Of a stretch of 15,485 nucleotides of DNA, positions 6,914 through 14,900 are shown piece after piece. Numbering within the stretch: position 1 is the stretch's first letter; each line of letters begins with the position of its first letter. A program made the translations under genes and the position numbers. The notes beneath the pieces were generated by a model. It ran no database searches and had not been told where the DNA came from. It saw nothing but the letters and a program-made list of their open reading frames with translations. Origin of the DNA: Anaerolineae bacterium (GTDB lineage: Bacteria; Chloroflexota; Anaerolineae; Anaerolineales; E44-bin32); contig DAOVIK010000010.1 in NCBI GenBank assembly GCA_030673735.1, positions 1-15,485 on the forward strand, written 5' to 3'.

Positions 6914-7021
6914 CGGTCGTGATAGGTCCCCCATTGGGTACAACGTTAGGATATGCATGCCGTTTCGATCAAGCAGGCATTACTAATGGGTCATCATTCT
7001 TGACGTTGCGAGGCAGATTTC

Positions 7022-7519
7022 CTAGGAGACGTCTGAATAGGTCCAGATGCGGTTGATGCCGAAATTCCAGAAGAGTACGAGCAGCACTGCGATGGCGAGG
7101 GCGAAGTTCCTTCCCAATAGTTCAGGGCTTATGGCTGAGACTCCGGTGGCACATGAGGGGCAAGTTGTAGCTATGGAGTCTATCAACCTACTGGCGAATC
7201 GAATCATCGGCATTTCTGCGAACGCCAGAACCGGGGTTCTGATCATCAGTCCCACTGCGTTGACCAGCGTGAATTGAATGGCCTGCTGCGGAACCGGCTT
7301 CGTGCGCGAGTCAGGATATGTCCAGTAGCGGTTGAACAGGAAGTTGCTGGTCACCGCGAATGCAAATGAGATCGCGCCTGCGGGAAGGAAGGGAACGCTG
7401 AACAAGGAATGCAGCAGGTTGAAAGTCCCAAAGTCGACTACGGCGCCAATGGTGCCAACAACAGTGAACTTGAGGAAGCGGGAGAGCTCCCGTCGCATGC
7501 GGGGGGCATTTTCGCTCAT
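7022..7519 (-). CDS. GtrA family membrane protein
   Basis: 165 residues from the ATG at 7519, whose ATGA overlaps the stop of the upstream epimerase gene; a longer frame reaching 7594 only intrudes on that gene. FLKFTVVGTIGAVVDFGTF (15-33) and ITR-like segments NFLFNRYWTY (59-68) and WNFGINRIWTY (151-161) are hallmarks of GtrA. The family comprises four-helix inner-membrane proteins that help flip or use polyprenyl-linked sugars during glycosylation of surface polymers. Four hydrophobic segments are visible (about 15-36, 43-63, 81-101, 139-158). The loop between helices 3 and 4 is longer than usual and holds a CPSC motif (Cys120, Cys123). Its coupling to a UDP-xylose synthase supports a role in envelope glycan assembly. 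Confidence 0.9.
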   Translation of the reverse strand: MSENAPRMRRELSRFLKFTVVGTIGAVVDFGTFNLLHSLFSVPFLPAGAISFAFAVTSNFLFNRYWTYPDSRTKPVPQQAIQFTLVNAVGLMIRTPVLAFAEMPMIRFASRLIDSIATTCPSCATGVSAISPELLGRNFALAIAVLLVLFWNFGINRIWTYSDVS

Positions 7520-8472
7520 AAGCGAGCTTTGAAGTCTTCCACGGTTGGTTTCAATCCAGCTTCCAGAGGCACCTTCGGCTCCCAATCGAGCCAAGCCTTC
7601 GCGCGGGAGATGTCCGGCTGGCGTCGCTGAGGGTCTGAAGGACCGCGCTGGTCGGCGAGATACTGCATCTCGATGGAGCGCCCAGTTACACGGCCTATCA
7701 CCTCGGCCAGTTCGGTGATACTCATCTCAACGGGATTACCTATGTTTACAGGAAGATGGACGTCGCCATCGGCCATCAACAACCTGTAGAGCCCTTCGAC
7801 CATGTCGTCTATATAGCAAAAGCTTCGCGTTTGTGATCCATCACCATAGATCGTAACCGGCTGACCAGTGAGCGCTTGGCAGAGGAAGTTGGGCACCGCG
7901 CGCCCATCGTCGAGGCGCATGCGCGGTCCGTAGGTGTTAAAGATCCGTGCGATTCGAGTGTTGATTCCATAGGTGCGATGGTAAGCCATGGTCATAGCTT
8001 CAGCGAAGCGCTTTGCTTCATCGTAGACCGATCGCAATCCGATGGGATCGACGTTGCCCCAGTACTCTTCCTTTTGGGGGTGCTCTAGAGGATCGCCATA
8101 GACTTCTGAAGTCGAGGTCAGCAGGTAGCGCGCACGATGCGCACGCGCAACACCGAGCGTGTTGTGCGTACCATGAGCGCCAACCTTTAGAGTCTGTATC
8201 GGAAGCTGAGGGTAGCCATAAGGAGAGTTTGGATTGGGGCTGGCGGGGGAGGCAAAATGAAGCACCGCATCGAGCTTGCCTTCGACTTTTATGAACTCTG
8301 TAACGTCATGCTCGATGAAGGTGAAGCTGTCGTGATTGCTCAAATGGGCGATATTCTCCCGGCTTCCGGTAATCAGGTTGTCATACACGAGGACTTCGTG
8401 TCCTTCATCGATCAACCGATCGCAGAAGTGAGAGCCTATGAATCCGGCGCCTCCTGTAAGCAGTATTCGCAT
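7516..8472 (-). CDS. uxs: UDP-glucuronate decarboxylase (UDP-xylose synthase), extended SDR
   Basis: 318 residues from the ATG at 8472, chosen because AAGGAG lies six bases before it and because the protein then opens with MRILLTGGAGFIGSH as family members do; ATGs at 8490 and 8589 are less likely. It has the NAD-binding GGAGFIG (7-13), Asp31 of the VYDN ribose site, the catalytic TSTSEVYGDP (119-128), and Tyr150 and Lys154 in RSVYDEAKRFAE. YWGNVDPIGLRS (137-148) and IARIFNTYGPRM (174-185) are diagnostic for the UXS branch. The enzyme oxidises and decarboxylates UDP-glucuronate to UDP-xylose in the cytosol. It lies 35 bases after the lipoprotein gene and overlaps gtrA, so sugar-nucleotide supply and membrane glycosylation are linked in one operon. 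A related epimerase specificity cannot be fully excluded. Confidence 0.9.
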   Translation of the reverse strand: MRILLTGGAGFIGSHFCDRLIDEGHEVLVYDNLITGSRENIAHLSNHDSFTFIEHDVTEFIKVEGKLDAVLHFASPASPNPNSPYGYPQLPIQTLKVGAHGTHNTLGVARAHRARYLLTSTSEVYGDPLEHPQKEEYWGNVDPIGLRSVYDEAKRFAEAMTMAYHRTYGINTRIARIFNTYGPRMRLDDGRAVPNFLCQALTGQPVTIYGDGSQTRSFCYIDDMVEGLYRLLMADGDVHLPVNIGNPVEMSITELAEVIGRVTGRSIEMQYLADQRGPSDPQRRQPDISRAKAWLDWEPKVPLEAGLKPTVEDFKARL

Positions 8473-8507
8473 GCTCTTCTCCTTGCTCATCCTTGCGATG
8501 ATACGGG

Positions 8508-10106
8508 CTATGGTTTCCAGTCGAACGCGATTGCTTGCCCGTCTCCGGTCACTTGTTGGGCGGTTCCCGCGGCGGCGTCGACGATCCACAAGTCGTGACG
8601 GTAGATCAAAGCCAGCCGCTCACCCTGAGGTGACCAGGTGAAGCGTTGTGGCTCCAACCCGACTTCCCCTTCAGCGGGGAACAGCTCCCGGCGGTTGCTC
8701 CCGTCGCGGTCGATGATCATGAGGCGATAGCGGCTGTCATCGCTCTCCAGGGGAGATAGCGACTGCAGGTATGCCACGCGATAGGCTCGTTCCCCGCTCC
8801 CTTGCCGGAGAATGGGTGATGTGGAGGGATTGGCAAACATGCCGGTCCTCGCTACGAGCGGGATAGTCGACTCTGTGTCCAGCGTCATGGCCAAGAGGTC
8901 AAATACCGGTGAGGCCGAAGGACCTTCCAGACCGATGGGTGCGCCGTGATCAACGAAGAACAGCGTGTTGCCATCGTTGCCCCAAGCGATGCTCGGAACC
9001 CACGCCCAGTCTCCCAGGGTTTGATATGGATTGAAGCGGATCATCGATTCGTAGGCGGGATCGTCCAGCATCACGATACCTAGATCATCGGGGCTCGCAT
9101 AGGCCAGCGACGTTCCATCGGGAGCCCAGCTGAAAGTAGTTCCCCACCAGCCATACTGCCCACCGGCATTATCGGGGATAAGGATTTCCTGATCGACATC
9201 TTCAGCGTATGGTGAAAAGTAAAGTAGGGAGAGGTCGTTATTGGCCTGCCACCCGGGTGCTGCCAGGCTGCTTTCCACGGTCGTATAGGCGATGATGTAG
9301 GGGGGTGAAGCGGGGGACCAATCTGCAAAATGAATGACGTTTTCCACTCCCAACTCGATCAGTTCCGGCTGTGGATCTAAGGTTGAGACCAGCCAGAGCG
9401 TGTTGATAACCTCGTCGTCGTTGCTCTCGCGGCGAGTGAAGAGAAGCCAATCACCATCGGGAGAAAGCTTGAAGACTTGCCCATCGAGATCGCCGGTGGT
9501 TACCAATGGTCTGCGGCTTCCGCTGCTATTCCGCATGATCCAGGCATTGCCGGCTGATGCATAGGCTAGCGTTCCTTCGATCGGAACGGGTGTGAAGGCG
9601 CTTTGCGTGCCGATCATCATGATCTCGGGTTGCGGCTCAATGAGCACGGACGTCTTGATGGGAGTGCGAGACACTTCAACACCTTCCTCAAGAACGGTGC
9701 GGAAGGTTGTCTCTTGCATTCCGTTCTGCCCGGGCTGGAGCAAACGCGTTTCTCCGTCCGGAAGGGACTCGTTGCGTATGGTTTGCCGCTCAAAAGGAAG
9801 CACGGCAGTCTCGATCTCGAAATGCTCCGTGATCCTGGTGACTTGGATCAGCGTATCTGCCGCAACGATGGCGTAGCTGGCTGGCTGGACGCGATCGAGT
9901 TCTCCAAGGAGAACTTCCGCTAAGGCCAGCGCTTGTTGGACGGTGGAGCCATGTGGAACGACCACGGTCAAGCGCTCGCCATCGACTTGCACATGAACCT
10001 CGATATTTGATGCGGTGACTTGAGGGCCGGCGCATGCTGATAGCACAATAAACACGCTTATGGCCAGTATGATGGATCGTGCGGGTGAGGGTTTGATTGC
10101 TGCCAT
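8508..10106 (-). CDS. Lipoprotein with ubiquitin-like/G5 domains and a TolB-like (PD40) propeller
   Basis: 532 residues. A basic N-terminus, a hydrophobic helix (11-22) and the lipobox LSAC with Cys25 predict export and lipidation. Residues about 36-93 (VHVQVDGERLTVVV onward) resemble the DUF348/ubiquitin-like module that often precedes G5. Residues about 95-168 fit G5: FERQTIRNESLPDGETRLLQ and the later VLEEGVEVSRTPIK. From about 177 there are WD40-like beta-propeller units such as LAYASAGNAWIM, FKLSPDGDWLLFTRR, FSWAPDGTSLAYAS and FTWSPQGERLALIY. G5 modules occur in proteins that bind cell-wall sugars, so this may sense or anchor to surface glycan (inference). It lies between a 91-aa unknown gene and uxs on the same strand. 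The start has AGGA close by (three bases), so it may depend on coupling from upstream. Confidence 0.88.
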   Translation of the reverse strand: MAAIKPSPARSIILAISVFIVLSACAGPQVTASNIEVHVQVDGERLTVVVPHGSTVQQALALAEVLLGELDRVQPASYAIVAADTLIQVTRITEHFEIETAVLPFERQTIRNESLPDGETRLLQPGQNGMQETTFRTVLEEGVEVSRTPIKTSVLIEPQPEIMMIGTQSAFTPVPIEGTLAYASAGNAWIMRNSSGSRRPLVTTGDLDGQVFKLSPDGDWLLFTRRESNDDEVINTLWLVSTLDPQPELIELGVENVIHFADWSPASPPYIIAYTTVESSLAAPGWQANNDLSLLYFSPYAEDVDQEILIPDNAGGQYGWWGTTFSWAPDGTSLAYASPDDLGIVMLDDPAYESMIRFNPYQTLGDWAWVPSIAWGNDGNTLFFVDHGAPIGLEGPSASPVFDLLAMTLDTESTIPLVARTGMFANPSTSPILRQGSGERAYRVAYLQSLSPLESDDSRYRLMIIDRDGSNRRELFPAEGEVGLEPQRFTWSPQGERLALIYRHDLWIVDAAAGTAQQVTGDGQAIAFDWKP

Positions 10107-10125
10107 AATCCTGCGCTGGTATAAT
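10097..10125 (+). promoter_or_regulatory. Rightward promoter with extended -10
   Basis: TTGCTG (10097-10102), a 17-base spacer and TGGTATAAT, with the -10 at 10120-10125 and the TG at 10117-10118. It begins inside the first codons of the leftward lipoprotein gene and would transcribe rightward from about 10132, antisense to the 91-aa unknown gene and on toward scpB. No convincing rightward gene starts within the next 400 bases. Confidence 0.55.
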
Positions 10126-10139
10126 CCGTGGCTGAATGG

Positions 10140-10415
10140 CTACCTGAATCCGCCGTTAGGAAACTTCAGTCCAAAGGCGGGGATGGTGGTGAAGCAAACG
10201 CCGGTGGCCAATGGGCCCAAGGTGCCAATGAAGGCCTCCGTGAGGATGGCCGAAACAAGTGGTTTGAGCGTTTCTGACGCGGGCCGAGGCCCTATGTCCG
10301 CAAAGCCGACCTCAAACACGAGGCTACCTTCTGAGTCCACCACCGGCGTGTCGATTGCTAGGAGTTCGTCTCGCCGGCTTTCTTTCGCTTCGATGGGCGG
10401 AGATTGATCGCCCAT
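10140..10415 (-). CDS. Hypothetical protein, 91 aa
   Basis: I do not recognise this family. The ATG at 10415 gives 91 residues. The first half is charged and hydrophilic (KESRRDELLAIDTPVVD). The second half has a hydrophobic stretch (about 53-83; SAILTEAFIGTLGPLA then GVCFTTIPAFGL) with Gly, Pro and one Cys, which could be a hairpin in the membrane or a hydrophobic core. Codon third positions are rich in G and C and first positions rich in G, as in its neighbours, whereas the opposite-strand frame is Ser/Arg-rich and looks like a shadow. No good Shine-Dalgarno precedes the ATG, so the start is uncertain. A strong leftward promoter lies about 93 bases upstream, and the lipoprotein gene begins 33 bases after its stop, which supports a first-in-operon gene. 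Confidence 0.5.
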   Translation of the reverse strand: MGDQSPPIEAKESRRDELLAIDTPVVDSEGSLVFEVGFADIGPRPASETLKPLVSAILTEAFIGTLGPLATGVCFTTIPAFGLKFPNGGFR

Positions 10416-10514
10416 GCCAAGTCGGATAGGAGCGTCAGGTGTAGCGAGACGCCCTCCCGCGAGAATTCTTGAGTAGAGCAACCTTGTCAACTCCAAAGCG
10501 AAACACCGACGCAG

Positions 10515-10520
10515 ATTATA
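10515..10520 (-). promoter_or_regulatory. Extended -10 promoter for the leftward lipoprotein-uxs-gtrA operon
   Basis: The minus strand reads TGCTATAATCTGC, identical over 13 bases to the kinase promoter at 2429. No clear -35 is present (GGGGGA at 17 bases). It sits in the 149-base gap between the 91-aa gene and scpB and fires leftward. Apart from this element, the 10416-10564 gap shows no second gene. Confidence 0.65.
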
Positions 10521-10564
10521 GCACGGGCGTTCCTGAATCCCCCCTGAGCGAGGAGTCCCATAGC

Positions 10565-11107
10565 TTGAGCGCCAGATTGGAAGCTTTGCTGTTCGTAGCA
10601 CCGGGACCAGTATCCGTAGGACAACTGGCTGCGGCATTGCGGCTGAAGCCTAGAATCATTGAGCAAGAACTGAAGCTAATGGCGGAGAATAGCCCGCAGC
10701 GGGGAATTCGACTCCAATGGGGAAAGCAAGGCGTGCAACTGACCACCGCGCCTGAGTTCTCGGCCGATGTCGAACGTTTTCTCGATCTTGAGAGCATCAC
10801 GTCCCTCACTCCGGCATCGCTCGAAGTTCTGGCGATCATTGCGTATCAGGAACCGGTGACGCGCCCGCAAATCGATGCCATTCGTGGCGTAAACTCGGAG
10901 AGTTCACTCCGCACGCTGATGCGGCATGGGATGATTGAAGACAGCGGGCGAAGTGAAGGACCGGGGCGTCCGATACTCTATTCAACCACGCCCGAATTCC
11001 TGACGCATTTCGGATTGGGTTCGGTCAATGAACTGCCTGAAATCTCGGCTACCCCGGACGTCGCTGATGAATCAGATAGGCAGGGTGAAGGCGAAAGCGA
11101 AAGCTGA
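10565..11107 (+). CDS. scpB: Segregation and condensation protein B
   Basis: The preferred start is TTG at 10565 (180 residues), with GAGGAG ending nine bases before it and the protein opening LSARLEALLFVAPGPVSV as in ScpB. The open frame extends to 10469, but that part (TPKRNTDADYSTG) does not look coding and spans the leftward promoter. ScpB is the winged-helix kleisin partner in the SMC-ScpAB condensin that compacts and segregates chromosomes. Diagnostic segments are LTPASLEVLAIIAYQEPVTR, IDAIRGVNSESSLRTLMRHG and GPGRPILYSTTPEFLTHFGL. The C-terminal tail is acidic (DVADESDRQGEGESES). scpA, its usual neighbour, is not immediately upstream here. The stop overlaps the rluB ATG as TGATG. Confidence 0.92.
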   Translation: MSARLEALLFVAPGPVSVGQLAAALRLKPRIIEQELKLMAENSPQRGIRLQWGKQGVQLTTAPEFSADVERFLDLESITSLTPASLEVLAIIAYQEPVTRPQIDAIRGVNSESSLRTLMRHGMIEDSGRSEGPGRPILYSTTPEFLTHFGLGSVNELPEISATPDVADESDRQGEGESES

Positions 11108-11919
11108 TGCGGCAACGCTTGCAGAAAGCCATGGCGCAAGCTGGGATCGGGTCGCGCCGTAAGTGTGAAGATCTGATACGCGCCGGTCGCGTGATGATCA
11201 ATGGACGTGTCGCAGTGCTGGGCTCCAAGGTCGACGTGGCCGAAGACGATGTGAGGATTGATGGCGAGCGACTTCGCGCTGCCGAACCTCATGTCTATCT
11301 GGCGCTCTATAAACCCAGAGGGGTTTTATCCTCGCTACGTTCGCAAGGTGGAAGGCCGACGGTGCGTGAGTTCGTGCCAGTGGATCAACGTCTCTATCCA
11401 GTTGGTCGTCTGGATATCGAAAGCGAAGGTCTGATCCTGATGATGAACGACGGTGAGGCCGCCCATCGTCTTACACATCCCCGCTTCGGCCATGATAAGG
11501 AATATCGCGTCTTGCTCGACAGCAAGCCGGATCGATCGCAGTTGACCGCGTGGCGCAAAGGGGTAGTATTACCCGACGGGAAGCGGACGCGCCCGGCGCG
11601 TGTGACGCTTGAGGATCCGACCAAAGATAGCCGCTGGATACGCATTGTGATGCGCGAAGGGCGGAAGCGCCAGATACGAGACGTCGCTGCAAGCCTCGGA
11701 TTGAGTGTGAAGAGGCTCATCCGCATTCGTCATGGTCCTATCCGGATTGGGTCACTCAAGCCGGGAGAACACCGCTTCCTGAACCAGAAGGAAATCGAAA
11801 AGCTTGCCTCCTTGGCATCAGGCAAGGGGGAAGGCAAGAGGATCAAGACGCGCAAAGCACCCCGGAAGAAGAAACAAGGCAATCGTTCCAAACAAGGCGT
11901 GATGGAGAAACGTCCATGA
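11107..11919 (+). CDS. rluB: rRNA pseudouridine synthase, RluB/RsuA family
   Basis: 270 residues. An S4 RNA-binding domain (1-60; RLQKAMAQAGIGSRRKCEDL and AGRVMINGRVA) is followed by the RsuA-type catalytic domain. The motif VGRLDIESEGLILM (99-112) carries the catalytic Asp103, and HPRFGHDKEYRV (124-135) and REGRKRQIRDVAASLGLSVK are further family signatures. RluB isomerises a uridine in helix 89 of 23S rRNA in other bacteria. The C-terminal 40 residues are a lysine-rich tail (KTRKAPRKKKQGNRSK) that probably adds RNA affinity. It starts inside the scpB stop (TGATG), and its own stop overlaps the next gene as ATGA, so all three are translationally coupled. The scpB-rluB order is common in bacteria. 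Confidence 0.94.
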   Translation: MRQRLQKAMAQAGIGSRRKCEDLIRAGRVMINGRVAVLGSKVDVAEDDVRIDGERLRAAEPHVYLALYKPRGVLSSLRSQGGRPTVREFVPVDQRLYPVGRLDIESEGLILMMNDGEAAHRLTHPRFGHDKEYRVLLDSKPDRSQLTAWRKGVVLPDGKRTRPARVTLEDPTKDSRWIRIVMREGRKRQIRDVAASLGLSVKRLIRIRHGPIRIGSLKPGEHRFLNQKEIEKLASLASGKGEGKRIKTRKAPRKKKQGNRSKQGVMEKRP

Positions 11920-14900
11920 CGACTCTTGAAGCCTCAGAGCAAAAACGAGAGAGTTGGCTCGACCGCACGCTGAATCTTGGCGTCCGTATCGATGTGGAAA
12001 CTATCGTAATTTGCCTGTTGCTCCTCGCTGCGATCGTTACTCGCTTCTACGATCTCGAAACGCGGGTCATGAGTCATGATGAAAGCCTTCATACCTATTT
12101 TTCATGGTCTCTCGCAGAAGGCCGGGGCTTCGAACACACTCCATTGATGCATGGACCACTGCAGTTTCATGCTGTGGCGCTGTCCTACTTCCTGTTTGGG
12201 GATTCGGACGCCACCGCACGCATTCCGGCGGCTGTGGCCAGCGTGTTGGCAGTGGGCATGGTGCTGCTGTTCCGCAAATGGCTCGGTCGTACGGGCACGC
12301 TGGTGGCCATGGGGTTGATGGTGATCTCACCCTACATGATGTACTACGGGCGATATGTGCGCAACGAGGCGCTTGTCATTCCCATGGTGCTCCTGACCCT
12401 TTACTCCATGATTCGCTACGTGGAGACCAGGCGCTCACTCTGGATCTATCTCTTCGCGCTTTCTCTCTCGCTGCATTTCACGACCAAGGAAACGTCTTTC
12501 ATCTACACCGCCCTCTTCATGATCTTTCTGGCTATTCTTCTGCTTGTGAAGCTGTTCTCGCGGCGTTGGAAATCTGCCATCCATATGATTGGCTTCATCA
12601 TCGGCGCGGCAATTGGCCTGGTAGGGCTGGGGATGGTGTTCTACATCCTATTCGGGGACGGCCTCGGAGGGACGATAAGCGCCGCTGAAACCATCCAACC
12701 CCTTGATCCCACTAGCGGATTGCCCGTAGCTACAATCGATCCCTCGCGTTTCGGGCTGCTGGCATTGATTCTCCTGGGCGCAGGACTGTTGATAGCTGGA
12801 ATAAGCCTGATCTTGTCTTTTGGCAAGCGGCTCCGCGTCGAGTTTCCCACCTTTGATTTATTACTGGTCAGCAGCACGATGGTACTTCCGCAATTGGCGG
12901 CAATTCCAGCCGAACTGCTGGGTTGGGATCCGATTGCGTATGAAGACCCAGAAGCCTTCGCGCTCACCGCGATAGCTGTGGGAGTGCTGGTTGTGATCAG
13001 TGCTGGCATCGGATTGCTGTGGGACTGGCGCCGCTGGCTCATCGCGGCGAGCGTGTTCTTTGTGCCCTTCATCATCCTGCAGACCACGATCCTCACCAAT
13101 CCTTCGGGATTGGCGACCGGGCTGGTCGGCTCGCTGGGCTATTGGATCGATCAGCAGGGGGTTCATCGCGGAAGCCAGCCCTGGTACTACTATCTGGCGT
13201 TGCAGGTGCCCTTTTACGAATATCTTCCTGCGCTGGGAGCGTTGCTTGCTCCGGTGGCTGCCTTTTTCGGCCGGCGTAAGGAGAATGCCGATGAGGAGAC
13301 GTCGTCAAGCGTCGAGGATGCTGCAAGCAGCGCGGGTGGTGAGAGGTTCCCGGTCATCATCTTCCTAGGATTTTGGGCGATTACGTCGTTCGCGGCCTTT
13401 TCCTATGCTGGCGAGCGCATGCCATGGCTGACGGTGCACATAACGTTGCCGCTCATCTTGCTTGGTGGATGGACATTTGGGAAGCTTCTCAATTCTATCG
13501 ATTGGGCGGCGTGGCGCCAGCGGAAGGCATGGCTGATGGCCTTGCTGCTTGGCCTATCCATGCTGTCCATGGTTTGGGCGATGGCCTATGCTCTCGGAGA
13601 TCCGCCTCCGTTTCAGGGCAGCGAGATAGCACAGCTTCAGACGACCTTAGGCTTTTTGATTGCGCTGATACTGGCCATAGCTTCCCTTTTTGCACTGGCC
13701 TATCAATCAACTTCATGGTCTCCGGGAGGGTTCTTCAAGCTAGCTGGCGTGATCGTTCTTGCGGTTCTGACCGTGCTCACCGCCAGGACGGCCCTTCGCG
13801 CGACGTTCATTAACTACGACGATCCGACCGAATTCATGGTATATGCGCATTCGGCTACCGGTGTGAAGACACTGTTGGATCAGGTTGAAGACCTCTCGCT
13901 GCGAACCACGGATGGCTTGGCGATCGATGTCGCATATGACAGTGATGTTTCATGGCCGTTCCAGTGGTATCTACGCAATTACACGCAACCACACTTCTAC
14001 AGCCAGAATCCCACGCGTGATTTACTCAATTATCCAATCGTGATTGCAGGGAATGACGTTTGGTCGAGAATCGATCCCATCTTGGGAGATCGCTACTATA
14101 AGTTTGAATACAACCGCATGTGGTGGCCGATGCAGGATTATTTCGGTCTCACTTGGGAGCGAATCTCAAATGCCTTGCGCTCTCCTGAAATGCGATCTGC
14201 ACTGTGGGACATTTGGTACAACAGAGATTACGAAGCATACATCCAAATAACGGGCCGTCGGCTTACACTCGATAACTGGTACAACGCCGATCGCATGCGC
14301 CTCTACGTCCGCAAGGATGCTGCCGCTTTGGTATGGGACTACAACATGCGGCCGCCCGAAATATCCTTCCTGCCTGGAGAGGATCCCTACGCTGACGGGA
14401 TGCAGGAGCTTCACGCAGTGCAAGTGATCGGTAGCGAACCAGGATCAAGACCGGGCCAATTCCTGCGTCCGCGGGATATCGCCCTGGCTCTGGATGGATC
14501 GATCTACGTGGCTGATACCGAGAACCACCGCATTCAGCATCTAAGCACCGACGGAGAGGTGCTTGATTACTGGGGCGTGTATGGACAGGCGACAATCGAC
14601 GAGAATGTCCCCGGCCTCGTTTTCGATGCTCCCTGGGGGTTGGCTGTAGGGACCAATGGCTATGTATATGTCGCCGATACTTGGAACAACCGGGTACAGC
14701 GATTTACCGCCGATGGCGAATTCATAAACGAGGTCGGGTTGGGAGGCTTGGCAAGTCCGGAGGATAACATGTGGGGCCCCAGGGACATTGCCATCGATAA
14801 TCAAGGACGCGTCTTTGTAGCTGACACAGGGAACAAGCGCGTTCTGTTCTTTGACGATCGATTGCGATACCTTGGTGAGTTCGGTGGTGGGGGGGCTGGG

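Noticed and set aside
10060..10407. A 115-codon rightward frame downstream of the TGGTATAAT promoter.
   Set aside because: It begins before the promoter and inside the lipoprotein signal sequence, has Ser/Arg-rich shadow composition and no ribosome site at its internal Mets. The leftward frame has better codon pattern.
10469..10564. Longer N-terminus for ScpB from a TTG at 10469.
   Set aside because: The extra 32 residues look non-coding, span the leftward promoter and are absent from the typical ScpB start; TTG at 10565 has a Shine-Dalgarno.
12104..12688. A 194-codon rightward frame inside the glycosyltransferase gene.
   Set aside because: It is an out-of-frame shadow of a gene with strong membrane and motif evidence in the main frame.
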